From Hanleya hanleyi (Eukaryota > Mollusca > Polyplacophora > Lepidopleurida > Hanleyidae): a stretch of 64,000 nucleotides of DNA. The stretch lies in contig JAVTVY010025281.1 in the NCBI GenBank assembly GCA_036873755.1, forward strand, positions 42,199-106,198. Direction: 5' to 3'. Of the stretch, positions 28,800-42,065 are shown in pieces. The notes beneath the pieces were generated by a model. That model was not told the origin of the DNA, searched no databases, and saw only the letters and a program-made list of their open reading frames with translations. Positions within the stretch are counted from its first letter, which is position 1. Each line of letters begins with the position of its first letter. Position numbers and translations under genes: made by a program.

Positions 28800-30950
28800 A
28801 TGCTGTCAAGGAGTTTGACTGGAACTTATACACGTCAGGAGGCTATAGTTGTGATTGTGAATTGTCGAACTTTATTGTGACTGGTGACCTTGATGTGGTG
28901 AGTGATAAGGATCTGAAATTACTCCTGATGAAAGGACCTAAATATAGAGAGCCAAGAAGAATAAATCTGAAGGCCGACCAGAAGATAGTCCTGTCTGCAT
29001 TAGAACAGTACGTTATTGATTGGTCTAAGCGAGAAAAAGTTGAACCTACAGTACTCGCTGATTGGCTGGACCTCACCAAGAGCAAGGTCGTTGAAACAAT
29101 CCGCCATATTGACAGAAGTACTCTTCCCCAAGCAAAACAAGTACTGAGAAACCTCAATTCGCAAAAAGTTCTAGCAAATCTCCAGAGTTTATTCGTCATA
29201 GTACCAGCAGACAAAGCTCCGAATAATATAATATTCATATGTAAATATTACTATTACCAGGTGCTGGTTAAAGAATTGAGTGTAGACATATCTTCATCAA
29301 ATACGTCTACTTACTCCCAAACTGCATTTACTCTGGAAGATTTGTTTAACAATCACAAAAAGTTTCTCAGGGAAAGAGGTATTTGTCTTCCAACCAATCA
29401 TAACGACATACTAAAAATATACTGGACTCCCAAAATGCATAAATCACCATACAAAGCTAGATTCATAGCTGGTTCTAGAAGCTGCACCACCAAGCTTCTT
29501 TCAACCCTATTGACGAGGGCCCTTCAGGAGGTAAAAGCATTTTGGGAAAGGTATTGCGCCACTATTTCTAAGAACTCTGGCGTTGAATGTATGTGGATAT
29601 TGACAAACTCAAAATGTCTTACGGAAGAACTTGATGCTAAAGGTCACATACCGTACAGACATGTATCCACATGGGATTTCTCGACTCTCTATACTACAAT
29701 CCCTCATTAGGACCTTATTGACCGTCTAAGTTCATTAATAGTATCTGTGTTCAAGAAAACTGATCGTAGATATATTGATGTCAGAAGCCACAAAGCATTC
29801 TTTAGCTCTACTACATACAAGAGATATCATTCATGGGATGTTTCTTTGTTTATAGAGTTGCTTGAATTTCTCATTAAAAATATCTATGTGAAATTTGGCA
29901 ACACAATATATCAGCAGCATATAGGTATTCCAATGGGTACTAATTGTGCACCCCTGTTGGCTGACCTGTATCTGTTCTCTTGTGAATATGACTATATGCT
30001 GGCGCTTTCAAAAACCGTTCCTTCTCATTCACCAAACGCTATATAGACGATCTTCTCGCTGTGGATAATCGCTATATAAATGACGCAATGAAGGATATAT
30101 ATCCACCTTCACTGGATTTGAAGGAAACTACAGATAGCCCTACAGCCACATCATATTTAGATCTATATCTCTATAAAAATGAAGCGGGCATTCTCTCACG
30201 TCGACTTTATGACAAAAGAGATGATTACAATTTCGACATCGTAAACTATCCCTTTCTGGACAGTAATATTCCAGTGGGACCTGCATATGGCGTATACATA
30301 TCTCGCTTAGTAGCATTTGCTAGATCCTGTGTTAAATGTGATGATTTAATCAACGTCACAAAACATTGTTGCAGAAACTTATAAAACAGGGCTATTCCAC
30401 CAAGCGCCTCCACTCAAAGTTTCTCAAATTTGGCGATACATATCGCATGCTGATAGCAAAATACGAACGTAGCGTGCAAGATCTATGGCGCTACGTTTCG
30501 TAACTTGTGTCTAATTCCGTTTAACCAGGGGCTAGGGGCCGTATGAACCCATGTACTTCAAGATCCTCATGATACTCATATGAACAGCCACAATCAAAGC
30601 GTGACTGAGATACATCATTCTTTAGATGACGACTTTACAACGAATATTATGGATTAAGAATACTGATCAGCGATACAGATTTGATATTTTTGGAACATCA
30701 TGATGTCTTGCCGGCATCATTGAAACTGTTGACCGCTTCTCTCTTGCAGGAAACAAGCTTATGTTTATGTATACTATGATTGTCTTTTTGAATTTGGTGC
30801 TAATACTGTTATATGGAATATGGAATAGGTCTTTGGATTATGGACGCGGATATTCTCTAATGGACGACGGCTGGATTATGAATGACGGACTAGACGCTTG
30901 TAATTTCACACGGCGCCATCTATCTAGAGGGAGATAATCCAGTTCGAAAG
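28800..30950 (+). mobile_element. Penelope-like retroelement
   Basis: The reverse-transcriptase ORF remnant (28,835-30,480) and its flanks. The 3' boundary is a guess from the end of weak coding-like sequence. I see no GIY-YIG endonuclease motif in the downstream sequence, although decay makes that uncertain. 28,260-28,800 shows nothing I can support. Confidence 0.7.
28835..30480 (+). pseudogene. Penelope-like reverse transcriptase, stop codon and frameshift
   Basis: Recognisable in order: the N-terminal GDLDVVSDKDLKLLLMKGPKYREP, the VPADKAPNNIIFICKYYY block, YWTPKMHKSPYKARFIAGS, SCTTKLLSTLLTRAL, STWDFSTLYTTIPH (motif A region), IGIPMGTNCAPLLADLYLF (motif B), a YIDDLLAVDN catalytic motif read in another frame near 30,045, and LYDKRDDYNFDIVNYPFLDS plus PAYGVYISRL near the thumb. 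An in-frame TAG sits at 29,708-29,710 and a frameshift just before the YIDD motif near 30,010. The enzyme class copies RNA at exposed DNA 3' ends. This copy is inactive. Confidence 0.9.
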
Positions 30951-32080
30951 TTGTTCCCAAAGCATGAGGTCAAATGTCGGCTCCATTTAAACGAGCCAAT
31001 GAAATTATCTGTATTTAAATATTTCTCAGACATGTAGACGTGTCAGTTTCACGAGGCGCAAGACTGGGGGAGTTTACGCGAGACCAAAACGAAGTTGTGC
31101 GAATTAACTATTTTATTTCTCACTCTAGTAGAGCATGCCTCTTTGTTTATCTTAAGAAAAATCATATTAACGGCCTAACATATTTGAAAAGAAAATAAAA
31201 TCGGCGGAAGTTCACAGAAAAATGATATGCTTTTTATTTTGTGATGGGGGCACTTCAAGGCCCACCATGGGATCATTTCAATCGATCGCTTTCTGGAGGT
31301 GTGTCTTCGTTGTATGAATGTGATTGCATCGATGTCGGATGTAACGGGACCAGTCGGATGTGACCATTTGGGAAACGCCCTATTACGCTCAGATAGCACC
31401 CGTTACTGCATGGCTACCATCCTCGCTAAAACCAGGGGTATCTCTATCTGTATGACAGATATAACCCCTGGTCCGCTTGGGCAGTGTATCGAGATCAACG
31501 ACACACAGCGGCATCCTGCACATATTGACCAATCAGATCAGTTAAGCACCGCGACCATGGCGACCGTGACAACAGATTCGAAAACACCATAGCTTGTGCG
31601 ATATCCAGTGGCAGATGAACTTGCACCTTTTCAACAACCATGAACATTAATAAATATAAAGGAAACATAGTTTAAAACAAAATCTATTTGAAGAGAAAAT
31701 AAACCCATTCATCTACCATCAAACATCCAACAAGCCAGGCAAAGGTAGAAAACACCGAAGCTTTAAAGGCGGCCCGCGATGTCAGTGTATCCGACTTCAC
31801 CTTCCCACTGAAGTGAAGGACTTGAACTGGGTTGAAACGCACAGATTTCTATAAAATTTCACTGGTCTATCCATTAATATTTTATTGTTATGCGTGCTTG
31901 GATTAAAGATTTTACCTTCGGTATTAGCGAATAGTTTAGCGGCGAAAGTAAAACCCAAACGTATTATATACCATCAGCGCAGTTTTTCTAGGTCACGTAA
32001 CTGGAGTGTGGGCGGAACGCGGCTTGCTATGCAAGTTGGTCAAGGGTTCGCCTTTGGCTCACAAATAGAAACCGCGACGT
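30950..32080. other. No gene; one hairpin
   Basis: Only an ACCAGGGGTATCTCTATCTG / CAGATATAACCCCTGGT hairpin at 31,426-31,472 stands out. A 40-base string near 32,046-32,090 (CCTTTGGCTCACAAAT...GTGAAGATG) recurs near 27,697-27,740. Confidence 0.6.
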
Positions 32081-32087
32081 CGTGAAG

Positions 32088-32252
32088 ATGCATGGCACAG
32101 GGACTCGTAGTTGGTCGGTTATTAATTATGATATTAATATTTATATATACTCTCCTCCTACTCTATAATATTATTATAGAGTAGGAGGAGAGTAGATATA
32201 AATATTAATATCATAATTAATAACCGACCAACTACGAGTCCCTGTGATGCAT
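32088..32252. repeat. 165-bp near-perfect palindrome
   Basis: GCACAGGGACTCGTAGTTGG at the left is mirrored by CCAACTACGAGTCCCTGTG at the right, with continuous pairing through an AT-rich middle to a centre near 32,168. No ORF. Confidence 0.9.
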
Positions 32253-32305
32253 GGCTACGAGCAGAAGTTTCTACGTATGATCGTGCCATGCGTTCGGATG
32301 ATGGT

Positions 32306-32451
32306 CCTAGTTCAACAAGCTGAACCCTACTGACATTTAATTTTGTGATATTGATTATGTAGATAATCAATATCACAAAATTAAATGTCAGTAGGGTTCA
32401 GCTTGTTGAACTCACAAAATTAAATGTCAGTAGGGTTCAGCTTGTTGAACT
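32306..32451. repeat. Inverted repeat with an extra direct copy of one arm
   Basis: 32,306-32,357 pairs with 32,364-32,412, and the right arm's last 40 bases (TCACAAAATTAAATGTCAG... to GTTGAACT) are repeated directly at 32,412-32,451. Confidence 0.9.
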
Positions 32452-32669
32452 AGGGTGAGTCCACGTAACGTTGCCTATCGCTAGTAAAAAATGCACACCA
32501 ACCTATTTTTTTTCTTTGTTTTCTCTCATATTACACTAAATAAGAATGTAACAACACACATTATTCAAAATGTTTAATTACTTCGATTTACCAGCAACGG
32601 ACATCCGTTTTGCTTTGTTATATTGAACTGATTGGATGGATGGATGGATGAATGAATGGATTGTTGTAC

Positions 32670-32880
32670 TCCATCCAGGCGCGGCGGAGCCGGTGGGCCA
32701 GCGGGGGCCCGGTCCCCCCAATATGAAAAGAGCGGGGGCCAAGGACCACTTTGGCCCCCACAATAATTGTAACTGACGTGCCTTGAAATGGGTCAGATAT
32801 GTGTAGAGAACCGTCTAAAATTCCAAAATTTTCCGGGGGAGTATTCCCGTCCCCCCGATCACATCTTCAGAAGCCCGAAG
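32670..32880. repeat. GC-rich interspersed repeat, copy 1
   Basis: Shares CTAAAATTCCAAAATTTTCCGGGG and flanking C-rich strings with 35,405-35,530, against an AT-rich background. The family is unknown to me. Confidence 0.55.
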
Positions 32881-33229
32881 TATTGGCCGTGTTTACATTT
32901 GAAACACTGGAATATGCGATCATTACTCAACTTTTACGGCTGAAGAGTTAGATCTCGGAACATTCCTTATATGTTTTGTATACATATACTTCTTGAATTA
33001 CTGAATGATCGACGGCATAAAAAATAACTACGCCTTGCGGAAAATAAAAAAAAACCTAGAGCCTATGGGCTTTAATGAGCTTTTATGGTAGCTGGTTATT
33101 GGGGAATAAGTTTGTAATGAAATAAACGCACAATTATACATTTAATTTCAAGTTAGGCACAGGTGGCACCAGGCACGAATGTATGTGGCTAAAACGCAAT
33201 CACAAGTTACATCCTATGACAAGGTATAT

Positions 33230-34049
33230 GAAGGGCCGTTCGCGCCATAAACGCCTCCTTTAAACGTTTTAACTTCTTAAACGTTTAAAAATTGTAAAGC
33301 TTTAAAAAGTTTAAACGTTTAAACTTGAACCAACCAATCAGATGTTATGAACTGACATTTTCCTGTTAAAAAGCAAACGTTTCTAGTTGTAAATTCGCGA
33401 CTTCAGACGTTTCCTGTCAAAAGAAAAATTCGGTCTTTTAAAGGTTTTCGGTTAAAAGGATAACGTTTCCGGTTGTGATCGTCCAATCAGATTTTTTATT
33501 TGGGCCGAGTGTATTCCAACATCTACACCAACACGTGCAAATCTCCACTGGCAAACGTTTCCGGTATGTAGTGTATTTTAACCAATGAAAACCGTTCTTA
33601 CAAATAAGGTTTTGGAGAATATCTTTGGCACTGGGACAATTTGCGCAGGACATTATGCACGGTGGGCATAGGAATACAATATGCGCGAATATTTGTAAGG
33701 GTTATTTTGATTGGTTCAAACAGACTACATAGCGGAAACGTTTTGCCAGTGGACACGTGTTGATGTTGAGGTTTGAACATACGCGGCAGCAATAAAAAAT
33801 CTGACTGGACGATCACAACCGGTAACGATTTCTCTTAAACCGGGAGCGTTTAAAAGTCTCGAATATTACTACTGGAAACGTTTGCCTTTTGACGGGAAAC
33901 GTCTAAAGTATTGGACGTTACAACAGCAAACGTTTGCTTTTGGACAGGAAAAGTCTTCCAAACGTCAATTCATGACATCTGATTGGTTGGTGCAAGTTAA
34001 ACGTTTAAATTTATTAAACATTTGGATTTATGGCGCGAACGGTCCTTCT
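33230..34049. mobile_element. Foldback MITE with AAACGTTT motifs
   Basis: Left end GGGCCGTTCGCGCCATAAA mirrors right end TTTATGGCGCGAACGGTCC. Inverted similarity continues through AAACGTTTAAAC strings, ACCAACCAATCAGATGT / ACATCTGATTGGTTGGT and GTGATCGTCCAATCAGATTTTT / its complement, to a short centre near 33,620. About 820 bp, no ORF. Flanks to 33,060 and 34,050-35,400 hold nothing I can support. Confidence 0.85.
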
Positions 34050-35404
34050 TAAAAGGTACCGACATAATGAAGTTGAACATACCAAAGAAAGGCAGACCTA
34101 GGATAAAACTAACCCCGAAAATGGAAGTCGAAATATAGAATATTATATCACAATGACTTCCATTTTCGGAGTTACTTTTATCGTAGTTTATGTGAAATCG
34201 ATCTGTGGGAACAATGAAAGGTAGCCTAGTCCTATAATGAGGGAAGTTGCACACGTTACGCTAACCATGTGTTACCCACTTAATTTCTGTCCAATTAGAC
34301 ACTACAGTAGGTGCTCATCCAACCTTGACTCAACCAAAATAGCTGAATTTTGCTCTTTATCTTGATACATAATTCCTCCAATACGTCAGTTCGGGATTCC
34401 AGATGAACACCATGACCACCATGTTAATTTAAACAGCATAAAGAAAGCAATATGATACCTTCTTTAACATGGTATTGTTGGTGTTGCGTTGAAACTGCAA
34501 ACTGACCTGTTGAGAATTCGATGGAAAAGGGGGCCAGTGGAATGACGTCTAGGCCTAAATACCCACAGGGGATTAAGGTCAGTTTGTACAGAGGGGTAAA
34601 TAGAGCATTGATTTAGTGTTATGAGTGAGAAGGGCTGGACATCAAGGTTGATGATGGTTATGTCACAAGTTAGGATAAGACAAGACATGTATTACACTTT
34701 CTGGTTATCCCACAGTTTGACTGGTGAAGTACAAGATAGGAAAAGATTATAAGATATGTTACAGCTTGCTCTTGTGAGAAAAGCAAACGGTGGCCTGCAA
34801 AGGTGATAATGAGACAATGGTGGCCAGGTTGGCTGATATATGATAGAGCATCTCTCACATATACACCTAACCAGCTAAACTGTATAATTTTCTCAGCAGA
34901 GTCCAAGCTTTGGTAAAGTGACGATACCAGCCTGCCATACTTTAGAGCGTATTAATCTCATATTTTGTGGGAAAACAATGAACAGAGTAATATTTAATGC
35001 AGATAAGGGATCAAATATATGCCAAGTGACTATTAGTGACTAAATATAGACATACAAAAGCCTTTCAACCACTAAGGATCCCCAAAACTCATCTCTGTGG
35101 AACTACTTTCATGCAGTGTAAGGCTATCCCGTGAGTCGGTTTGCATTTTTGTCCATTTCCCTACAGCATTCTAAAAATTGTGTGAAGATGACTTCCTTGT
35201 CGTGTGTATTACCAGTATGCCGGAACACTATACCCTTATTCGTTGAATATTTACAATGGTCCAAAGATGTGTTCACACTGTAACTTTTCACTTTTTCGAA
35301 TTATTTTCGAAGCAACGTGGGGAAAATTTCATTGAAGAACGCCGATTGGATTTTTGGTGTTTTAGCTCTTTTGAGTAAGGTTTTATTGCGAGAATGATAT
35401 CCCT

Positions 35405-35605
35405 TTCACAGTTCTCAGAAGCGCTCTAAAATTCCAAAATTTTCCGGGGAGGACACCCCCTCTCTGTCCCACCCCCGTCTGGCCGCCCCCCAATATTCAA
35501 GTCGCTCCGCCGCCCCTGCGTCGCGCCGCGATTGGCACTCGTCGTGCTAGCTCTGGTGTAGCCTTGTAGTATAGAAGGCTATACCAGAGCTATCGTCGTG
35601 CGGAC
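35405..35605. repeat. GC-rich interspersed repeat, copy 2, plus hairpin
   Basis: 35,405-35,530 matches 32,810-32,880 in part. At 35,549-35,597 TAGCTCTGGTGTAGCCTT is mirrored by AAGGCTATACCAGAGCTA. 35,755-35,775 is a TTG run. 35,605-36,410 has no gene. Confidence 0.6.
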
Positions 35606-36410
35606 TCGCCGTGCAATGGATCACTGCAAAAAGTTGCAGACTTTCGGTGCTGCGTTACTACATTCTCGCTTCATCAGACATGCTACCGCCACAGGCGCCG
35701 GCCCTAATAATGTTAATTTCAGTGAAATAAAAGCGAAATGTCAATATATGAAATGTTGTTGTTGTTGTTGTTGTTTACGTACAACACGGCATATACAGAT
35801 ATAGACACGACATATGATATTCACTAATTTCTCTTTATTCAACCAAATTTACATAATTAGTGCAGCTGCCTGTGCTACCGCAATGCCGGAGTACAGCGTA
35901 GGGCATAGCTGTGGCCTCGGCGACTAATGCGTTACTATGGCGACGAGCGGAAGTGTTGTACGCCACGTGACCGCGGTGTTATTAATGGACAAGATCACAC
36001 AAGATAATGGCGGGTAAACAGGTGTTCGCTTTGCTGGATATATCAAGATGACTGCAAAATTAAATATATAAGTGACTATTCAATTTATGGGTCGTTTACT
36101 GGATGTCATGATGTGAAGGGTTTGAGTTATTTAGTTCAAGATGGCAGATGGATCAACTGACAACGATCAGAAATGATCAATGAAGATCGATACAACAACA
36201 ACAACATGGCTGACAAGGACATTCAATCTCAATCTTTTCATACAGCCTTACAGGGGCGACGAGTCATACACAAGTTCAACAACAATTCAACATGATTGAC
36301 AAACCTTCGTCAGTGATTTACCATCAACGTCATGTTAAGTATGAACACAATATAAACAAGGTAGGCTCACAAACTCTTACCGCAAAAACTGGATAGAAAA
36401 TAAATATGGG

Positions 36411-37305
36411 TAGCATGACTGCCCGGTTATTGGACACTTTTTATGAATAAGAGTCTGCAGGTCGGCCATGCGACCACGTACGGCCGAGAAAGTAACACTG
36501 GACAAAGGACTACATCTTTAGTGATAAATCGTCATAAAAAAATATTGAAGAGAAAATACGGGGAGAGACTGGGAATAGTTGAAACGCAGGGACCATCCAC
36601 GGTATATGAAAATGCAAGTTTGCGCCCAGTTATTGGACACTTTTTCAGTGATGGATTTATTTGAAACTAATCCACTTACTGTCAAATTGTTTGTCCCACA
36701 GTCTTTAGTAAACCTCCAAGAATATTTAAACATGAATCCGCACTGTAGTCCATAAATGAGTTTTGGAATAGCGTCGAAGACTGAACCCAGTCCCAAGTTT
36801 TGCAGTTTTTGGGAGTGTCCATTATCCTTGGCTGTCAATCAATGCTATTGCCAGTGTGAGCCACATGTTGTGCTATCGTAAACTGGCTGCTCCCGGTATT
36901 CTTCTATTTTTAGACCGAGTGGCGGGTAGAAATATACATCGTCTGCCAAACGCCTGTCGGGTTGCACACTGAGATTCAGAATGAAGATTCTCTATATTTG
37001 TGGGAACATTTTCAGTTAAATTTCGTTGAATTTAATCAAACCTGCAATCAGGAATGAAACTGAGAAACTGGAGAAAATTTTCTGACGCATTTTTTTACCC
37101 AAAATTGTGACACTATTTCCGACCCGCACGAGGGCTAAACGTGCACAAATTCCGTGAGTAACCAGAAATTTATTAGCATGTCTTTGTAACTCAACGGTAA
37201 AATTAAATTTGTATTACAGTTGTCATGTAATATTCCCAGAAAATAGCCCCGCTGGGTCTAGGTGTCCAATAATAGGGCCTGTCCAATAACCGGGCAGTCA
37301 TGCTA
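36411..37305. mobile_element. Non-autonomous TIR element, 895 bp
   Basis: TAGCATGACTGCCCGGTTAT at the left is mirrored by ATAACCGGGCAGTCATGCTA at the right (TIR about 26 bp, TAGCATGACTGCCC...TTGGACA). An internal copy of GTTATTGGACACTTTTT lies at 36,628-36,645. No transposase. Confidence 0.85.
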
Positions 37306-37318
37306 GTCTTAACAGTTC

Positions 37319-38284
37319 GGGGAAAGGTTGAAATTGGCCTGAATCACCCCAAAAGGGCTGATTCCGCCCAATTTGGGTGAATGACGTCATAAATCATCAC
37401 CCCAATTAGGCTGAATTAATCGTAACCCAAAGTGTTTCCTCACGTTCATCCAAAAGACCACGACTTGGAAAGATAATAATGTTCAGCGCAAATGTCCCGG
37501 ACCTCCTCTCTAGAAAACTGTAAATTCATATTTCCATCCTGTCAGCGAAATTTGTGGGAAGGTGAGGAATGTTGTCAATAACAAAAATAAACACAAGACA
37601 TGCAGATTACTTATCATTTTATAGTATTTTTTCAAAGTCAAACTGTTCTCCAAAATGACAGCGTGTTTTGGCCGCCATCTTGTTTGCCTCTGTCGGAAAC
37701 TGCCAGCGTAATTAATCGACAATTCATAAAATATGAGAAATACGCGAGAGTGCAAGATCAAGAGAATAAAATTCAATTCAATACCAAATTGTCTTCAGTA
37801 TGAGCTCTCCACAGGATTACCTCCCCTGATGCTTGTTAACGAATATGATAATTAAAAAAAAAATTGATCGATTAGTTGACCCTCGTGGCCTCGACTTCGA
37901 CCAGAACATGGCGGTAACGACAACAACGACAGGTATGAAGGTGAACAAAATATTTTTTTCCATCGAAAAACTTATAAACGAGAAAGTTGTATCAACCGGA
38001 TTTATCATTTTTTGCGAGACAACAACACATTTCACTTTCCTGCACAATTCATAAGCAAATGTACGTCATAAATTTTATGGTATTTTACGGAGAAAACATG
38101 TTCCCTATTTTTAGTACCAAAAGTGGTCAGCTCATAATTTGAGATATTTATCATTATGAAAAAATGATCACTTTGGGTTACAATTGATTCAGCCTAATTG
38201 GGGTGAGGATTTATGACGTCATTCACCCAAATTAGGCGGAATCAGCCCTTTTGGGGTGATTCAGTCCAATTTCAACTATTTCCC
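37319..38284. mobile_element. Non-autonomous TIR element with ~110-bp TIRs
   Basis: 37,319-37,432 is the reverse complement of 38,170-38,284 (TTGAAATTGG...CTGAATCACCCC, TGACGTCATAAATC). The middle is AT-rich without a credible gene. It is directly adjacent to the previous element. Confidence 0.88.
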
Positions 38285-38689
38285 GACCTGCTGAATGAAC
38301 GGTTCGCACAATGTGATCGCGGCTGAGGACTGGGGCAGTCGGGGAGGTGTTTGCCGCATTTTGAAAGTTAACACTACAAGTACCCAATGTCAAATTGGGG
38401 GCTGATATATAAATTGTCTCATGGTATGACATCACAGTACCATATGGAATAAAGTGCAGCGCATATCCATGGCACAAATGCTGAATATACATGGGGATAC
38501 ATAATATTCTCAGCTGAAGTGGTAGGCTGTTCTGGGTTATCGCCCTACAGCTGAGATCACTCCCCCTTTCTATATCATCCTTTGAAAGTTTTCTATGAAA
38601 GTCATCATGTGATAGTCGCGCTGCTCACAAAATAAAACCACAGCGAATTGCTCCAGATTGTTCCTTCTTAGATGGAGAAAACCATCTAT

Positions 38690-38740
38690 GAAATGATGTG
38701 ATACCTGATCACATCATTTCATAGATAGAGGTCCAAGTCA
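38690..38740. repeat. Short hairpin
   Basis: CTATGAAATGATGTGAT and its complement ATCACATCATTTCATAG around a 6-base loop. A C-run follows at 38,768-38,781. Confidence 0.8.
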
Positions 38741-39074
38741 TAGTAAAACGGTGAGTAAAAACCCTTATCCCCCCCCCCCCCTCGCCTGTCGAGGGGAGCT
38801 ATTTATGCTAAGAAGCATGAGCAGCAACCAAGTTGATCAACTTGCTATCTCCACAGATCCATATCCTATTGATCAGCAACGTTTATTTGGGTCAGACTTT
38901 GGGAGAATATAATTGATATAGCAGCATAAATCCACACACTCCAATATTTTCTTCCAGTTCTCTCTGTTTACCTGAATAATTTCGGGCTGAAATCAGTCCA
39001 TGAGCATGTGTACATGATATATTCAACTGAAGGCCAGGAGACTCTCATTTGAGCCCCCAGGTCTTCGTCCCCCA

Positions 39075-39241
39075 CTTCCTCAAGATGTGGTCTGATGTTT
39101 GCAGCTCACAAGCGTATTGAAATGATAGCAAAAGCGGTTATTTGGTCACCCGTAATCTACACGTGTGAGACTAATCAGATTCATTTATGATTCCAGTTCG
39201 CTTGTGAGCTGCAAACATCCGAACACGTCTTGAGGAAGTGT
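39075..39241. mobile_element. Small MITE with ~40-bp TIRs
   Basis: CTTCCTCAAGAtGTGGTCtGATGTTTGCAGCTCACAAGCG is mirrored at 39,201-39,240 with a few differences. 39,245-40,600 has no gene apart from the motif copies listed separately. Confidence 0.8.
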
Positions 39242-40602
39242 GGCGATGACCACATAATTAGAAAATTCCAAGAATTAGAAAATTCTGTCGGCATAATCGT
39301 CCAAAAATGCTCTTTTTGAAAATGACATCACTGTGATGTCATAATGATAGAGGTTGACTCAAAAATGTACTGTGGCAAGTTTCAGCCCATTAGCATTAGC
39401 GATAGCGAAAACATGTGTTATTTTATAAATAGTTTAAATATTTTTCAAGGGTATTAATTACCAGTAACCGTTAATACAAACAGTATACAATTTGATGTTC
39501 ATTCATTACTCTTCGGGTTAGTTTACCATTGGTTTTGGTAGTCCACTGCTTGTTTTCAGCTGGTTGTACCCATCCACTGCTCTGCCATTACCCAGCTGAT
39601 TTCCAGCAAATTATCAAGCTTTGACGGCTGTGCCCAGCCAACTAAATGCTATTTTTGGGATTATTCTGAGAAATTACAACTATTTATGCATTCTGTTAGC
39701 ATATTTATATGATTAGAATAAGAATTTCATAACAAAATGAGCTACTGGTTTGGAACTGACAGATTGAAGCTATCTTTAATCCAGACCAAATACATAACTC
39801 AGAAACTCTACATGTAGCTGTGATAGGTGATTATAGGGTAAGGGGGCATGGCTTTCCTATCACAGCTCAGAGCGGACGTAGTTAAACTAGGGCGATAAAA
39901 GTTGTCCTTCCGAAAAGGGCAATTCCATGGTAACTCATGTTACACTTTAGCCATAACCTTCATGTTTACCCTGGGATTTTAATACTATGATTTGCATCCA
40001 GCATGTCCAGCTCCTTCCTATTTTTCAAGATACTAATGCTAGCTGGTAGCTTTGTTTTCCACACAAACAAAACAGTGTGTTATCAATGATATTGAATTAA
40101 CCAATATTGCAAAGTTGGGTAACTCATGTTACAGTAAACGGACATGCCCTTGGACTCGGAGGGTACAGTGTTTCTCCGAAAAACTTTTGAACACTAATCA
40201 ATTAATCTGAGAATTAGAAGTCTTTTGTTCTAGTACACTGTCTGGACTGTGTATTGTCCCTGTTCTAAACAACTGATGCAACACTGTTTTATTTCCACCT
40301 AGCTAAACATGTGGTAACTTATGTTACAGTAAATGTTACGGTTTGTGCAAATAACAGAAGGAACAATTAAGTCTCCTGGAACATGTTTCTCTCATGTAAA
40401 AAAAGTGTCTCAAACAACATGAACAATGTAATAAAATAACTGTATAAAATTTGAAATTCATCCACATGATTAGTGGTCAATTCAGTCTGAAATCAAGAAA
40501 TTTAAGTATTGTCTGTCTGATTATAAACGTCCTGAAGGCTACATGTATAATCATATCAAGCTTCTCTGTGAACTTGACTGGTGGCCATTGTTATTTGCTA
40601 CA

Positions 40603-40785
40603 TCAGGTTGATTCAAGTCTCCGGATCATCTGCTCCCTGTAGTAGAATATCTCGTCCTGCAGAAATGGCCATTTCCAATGATTCTCAGCAGTCTCTATCA
40701 CCAAAACTCTTTTAATATTCTTCAAGCCAAGAGCGGTAGCCACATTAAGGAAATGGTCTCTGTCATACTCAAAGTCATACCAGTC
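40603..40785 (-). CDS. Possible host exon, unknown
   Basis: The minus-strand frame (about 60 residues, GDWYDFEYDRDHFLNVATAL ... KNIKRVLVIETAENHWKW ... QDEIFYYREQMIRRL, then stop) has a balanced, protein-like composition and is preceded by a pyrimidine-rich stretch ending in AATTAG, a usable splice acceptor. I do not recognise the family. It could be the last exon of a host gene or part of a transposase. Low confidence because nothing else of a gene was found nearby. Confidence 0.3.
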   Translation of the reverse strand, partial: DWYDFEYDRDHFLNVATALGLKNIKRVLVIETAENHWKWPFLQDEIFYYREQMIRRLEST

Positions 40786-42065
40786 CCCTAATTGGAGAAT
40801 CAACAGGATTAGCAGTGATTTGGTGCTCTACAGTAGCATCAGCCCTTAACTGGATGAATGAGACCATTGGTCCATCCATAATCTTAAGATGATTTTTTTT
40901 GCACGTTGACAATGGTTTTATTCGAGTGAAGTCCCTTTATCTCGTCAGTTTATAATTTTTGTCGGGTTTACCAAGGGTAAACCCTACATTAGTATCACTT
41001 TTCAGTTTTTCTTTTTTCTTCTGCACATGTGTAGTTTTGATCTCCTGCCCGGAGACTGTTCTCATTTGATGCCCCTTACAGCATTCACAACAGGCCTCGC
41101 ACAAGCCATGCAATTCCAGGCGCTAAGAGTAATGGAATTTCGTTGAAAGGACATGGAAAGTCAGAGGAAATATATGTACAGAGTCCGGGAAAATGAGTGG
41201 AAAAAGCTAAGTTATTCTCTGAAGTTCAGCGAAATTTATTGCGGAATAAAAATCCAAACAGCCGTGAAACGTGTTTGCTGGTGACCCTTCGCCAGATTGG
41301 AACGAGGTCAGACAGCTCATTTACATATTTTGTGTAGTCCATTGGTTGAACTAAACTCGTGACTGTTTCCCGCTGAATTAATATTCATATTCTGTGACGT
41401 GTATTGGTCGAGGTCATAATGTCGACAGCTGATTGGCTCACGCTCTTGACATCTGTACTAATTTACGTATCAGAACAGTCGCCATTTGAACTGGTCAAAT
41501 TGCAGTCACCATTGTTCGTTGGTTTGGAATTTAGCTTTGGGCTAATTTTGCCGATGCCGGGAAAATGCAAATTTAGTGAACATTGGCTGAGACTGGATGA
41601 TTATAACTGTGGTTGTCCCGTCACGGTGAGAGGACAGCAACGTACACGGTGTGTCAAACAAATGTGGATCTGTCCAATATCGGCGATGGTCCTTTACGGA
41701 GCCATACAAAAATTACAGGATACACAAACTTTACACACATATTCTTGAGGTTGTTCTATAACTATATGGCACTTTATGAATTATTATTACGAATATGAAT
41801 TTTAATATTTTTGAACATTTTTCAATCTTTGGTAAGCTACCTTACAACAAAAGTTATGATTCATATATAGTGCAAGATCACAAAGATGATCTTCACTTTA
41901 GATAGGGAATCGTCCTCAATGCGTTTTTGATACACACAGCTGGTGGGGCTAATTTTTGTCTAAAAAGCACCAAATTGACCATTTGAATAGATAAAGATAA
42001 AGAATAATCAAGACCTACAGACAAACACAACCAGACTTACAGTGGTTCAAACCTGCCGTATTTTA

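Noticed and set aside
41404..41748. 114-residue plus-strand ORF with CKFSEHWLRLDDYN
   Set aside because: Part of it resembles the start of some transposase-derived zinc-finger proteins, but the match is short and nothing follows in any frame.
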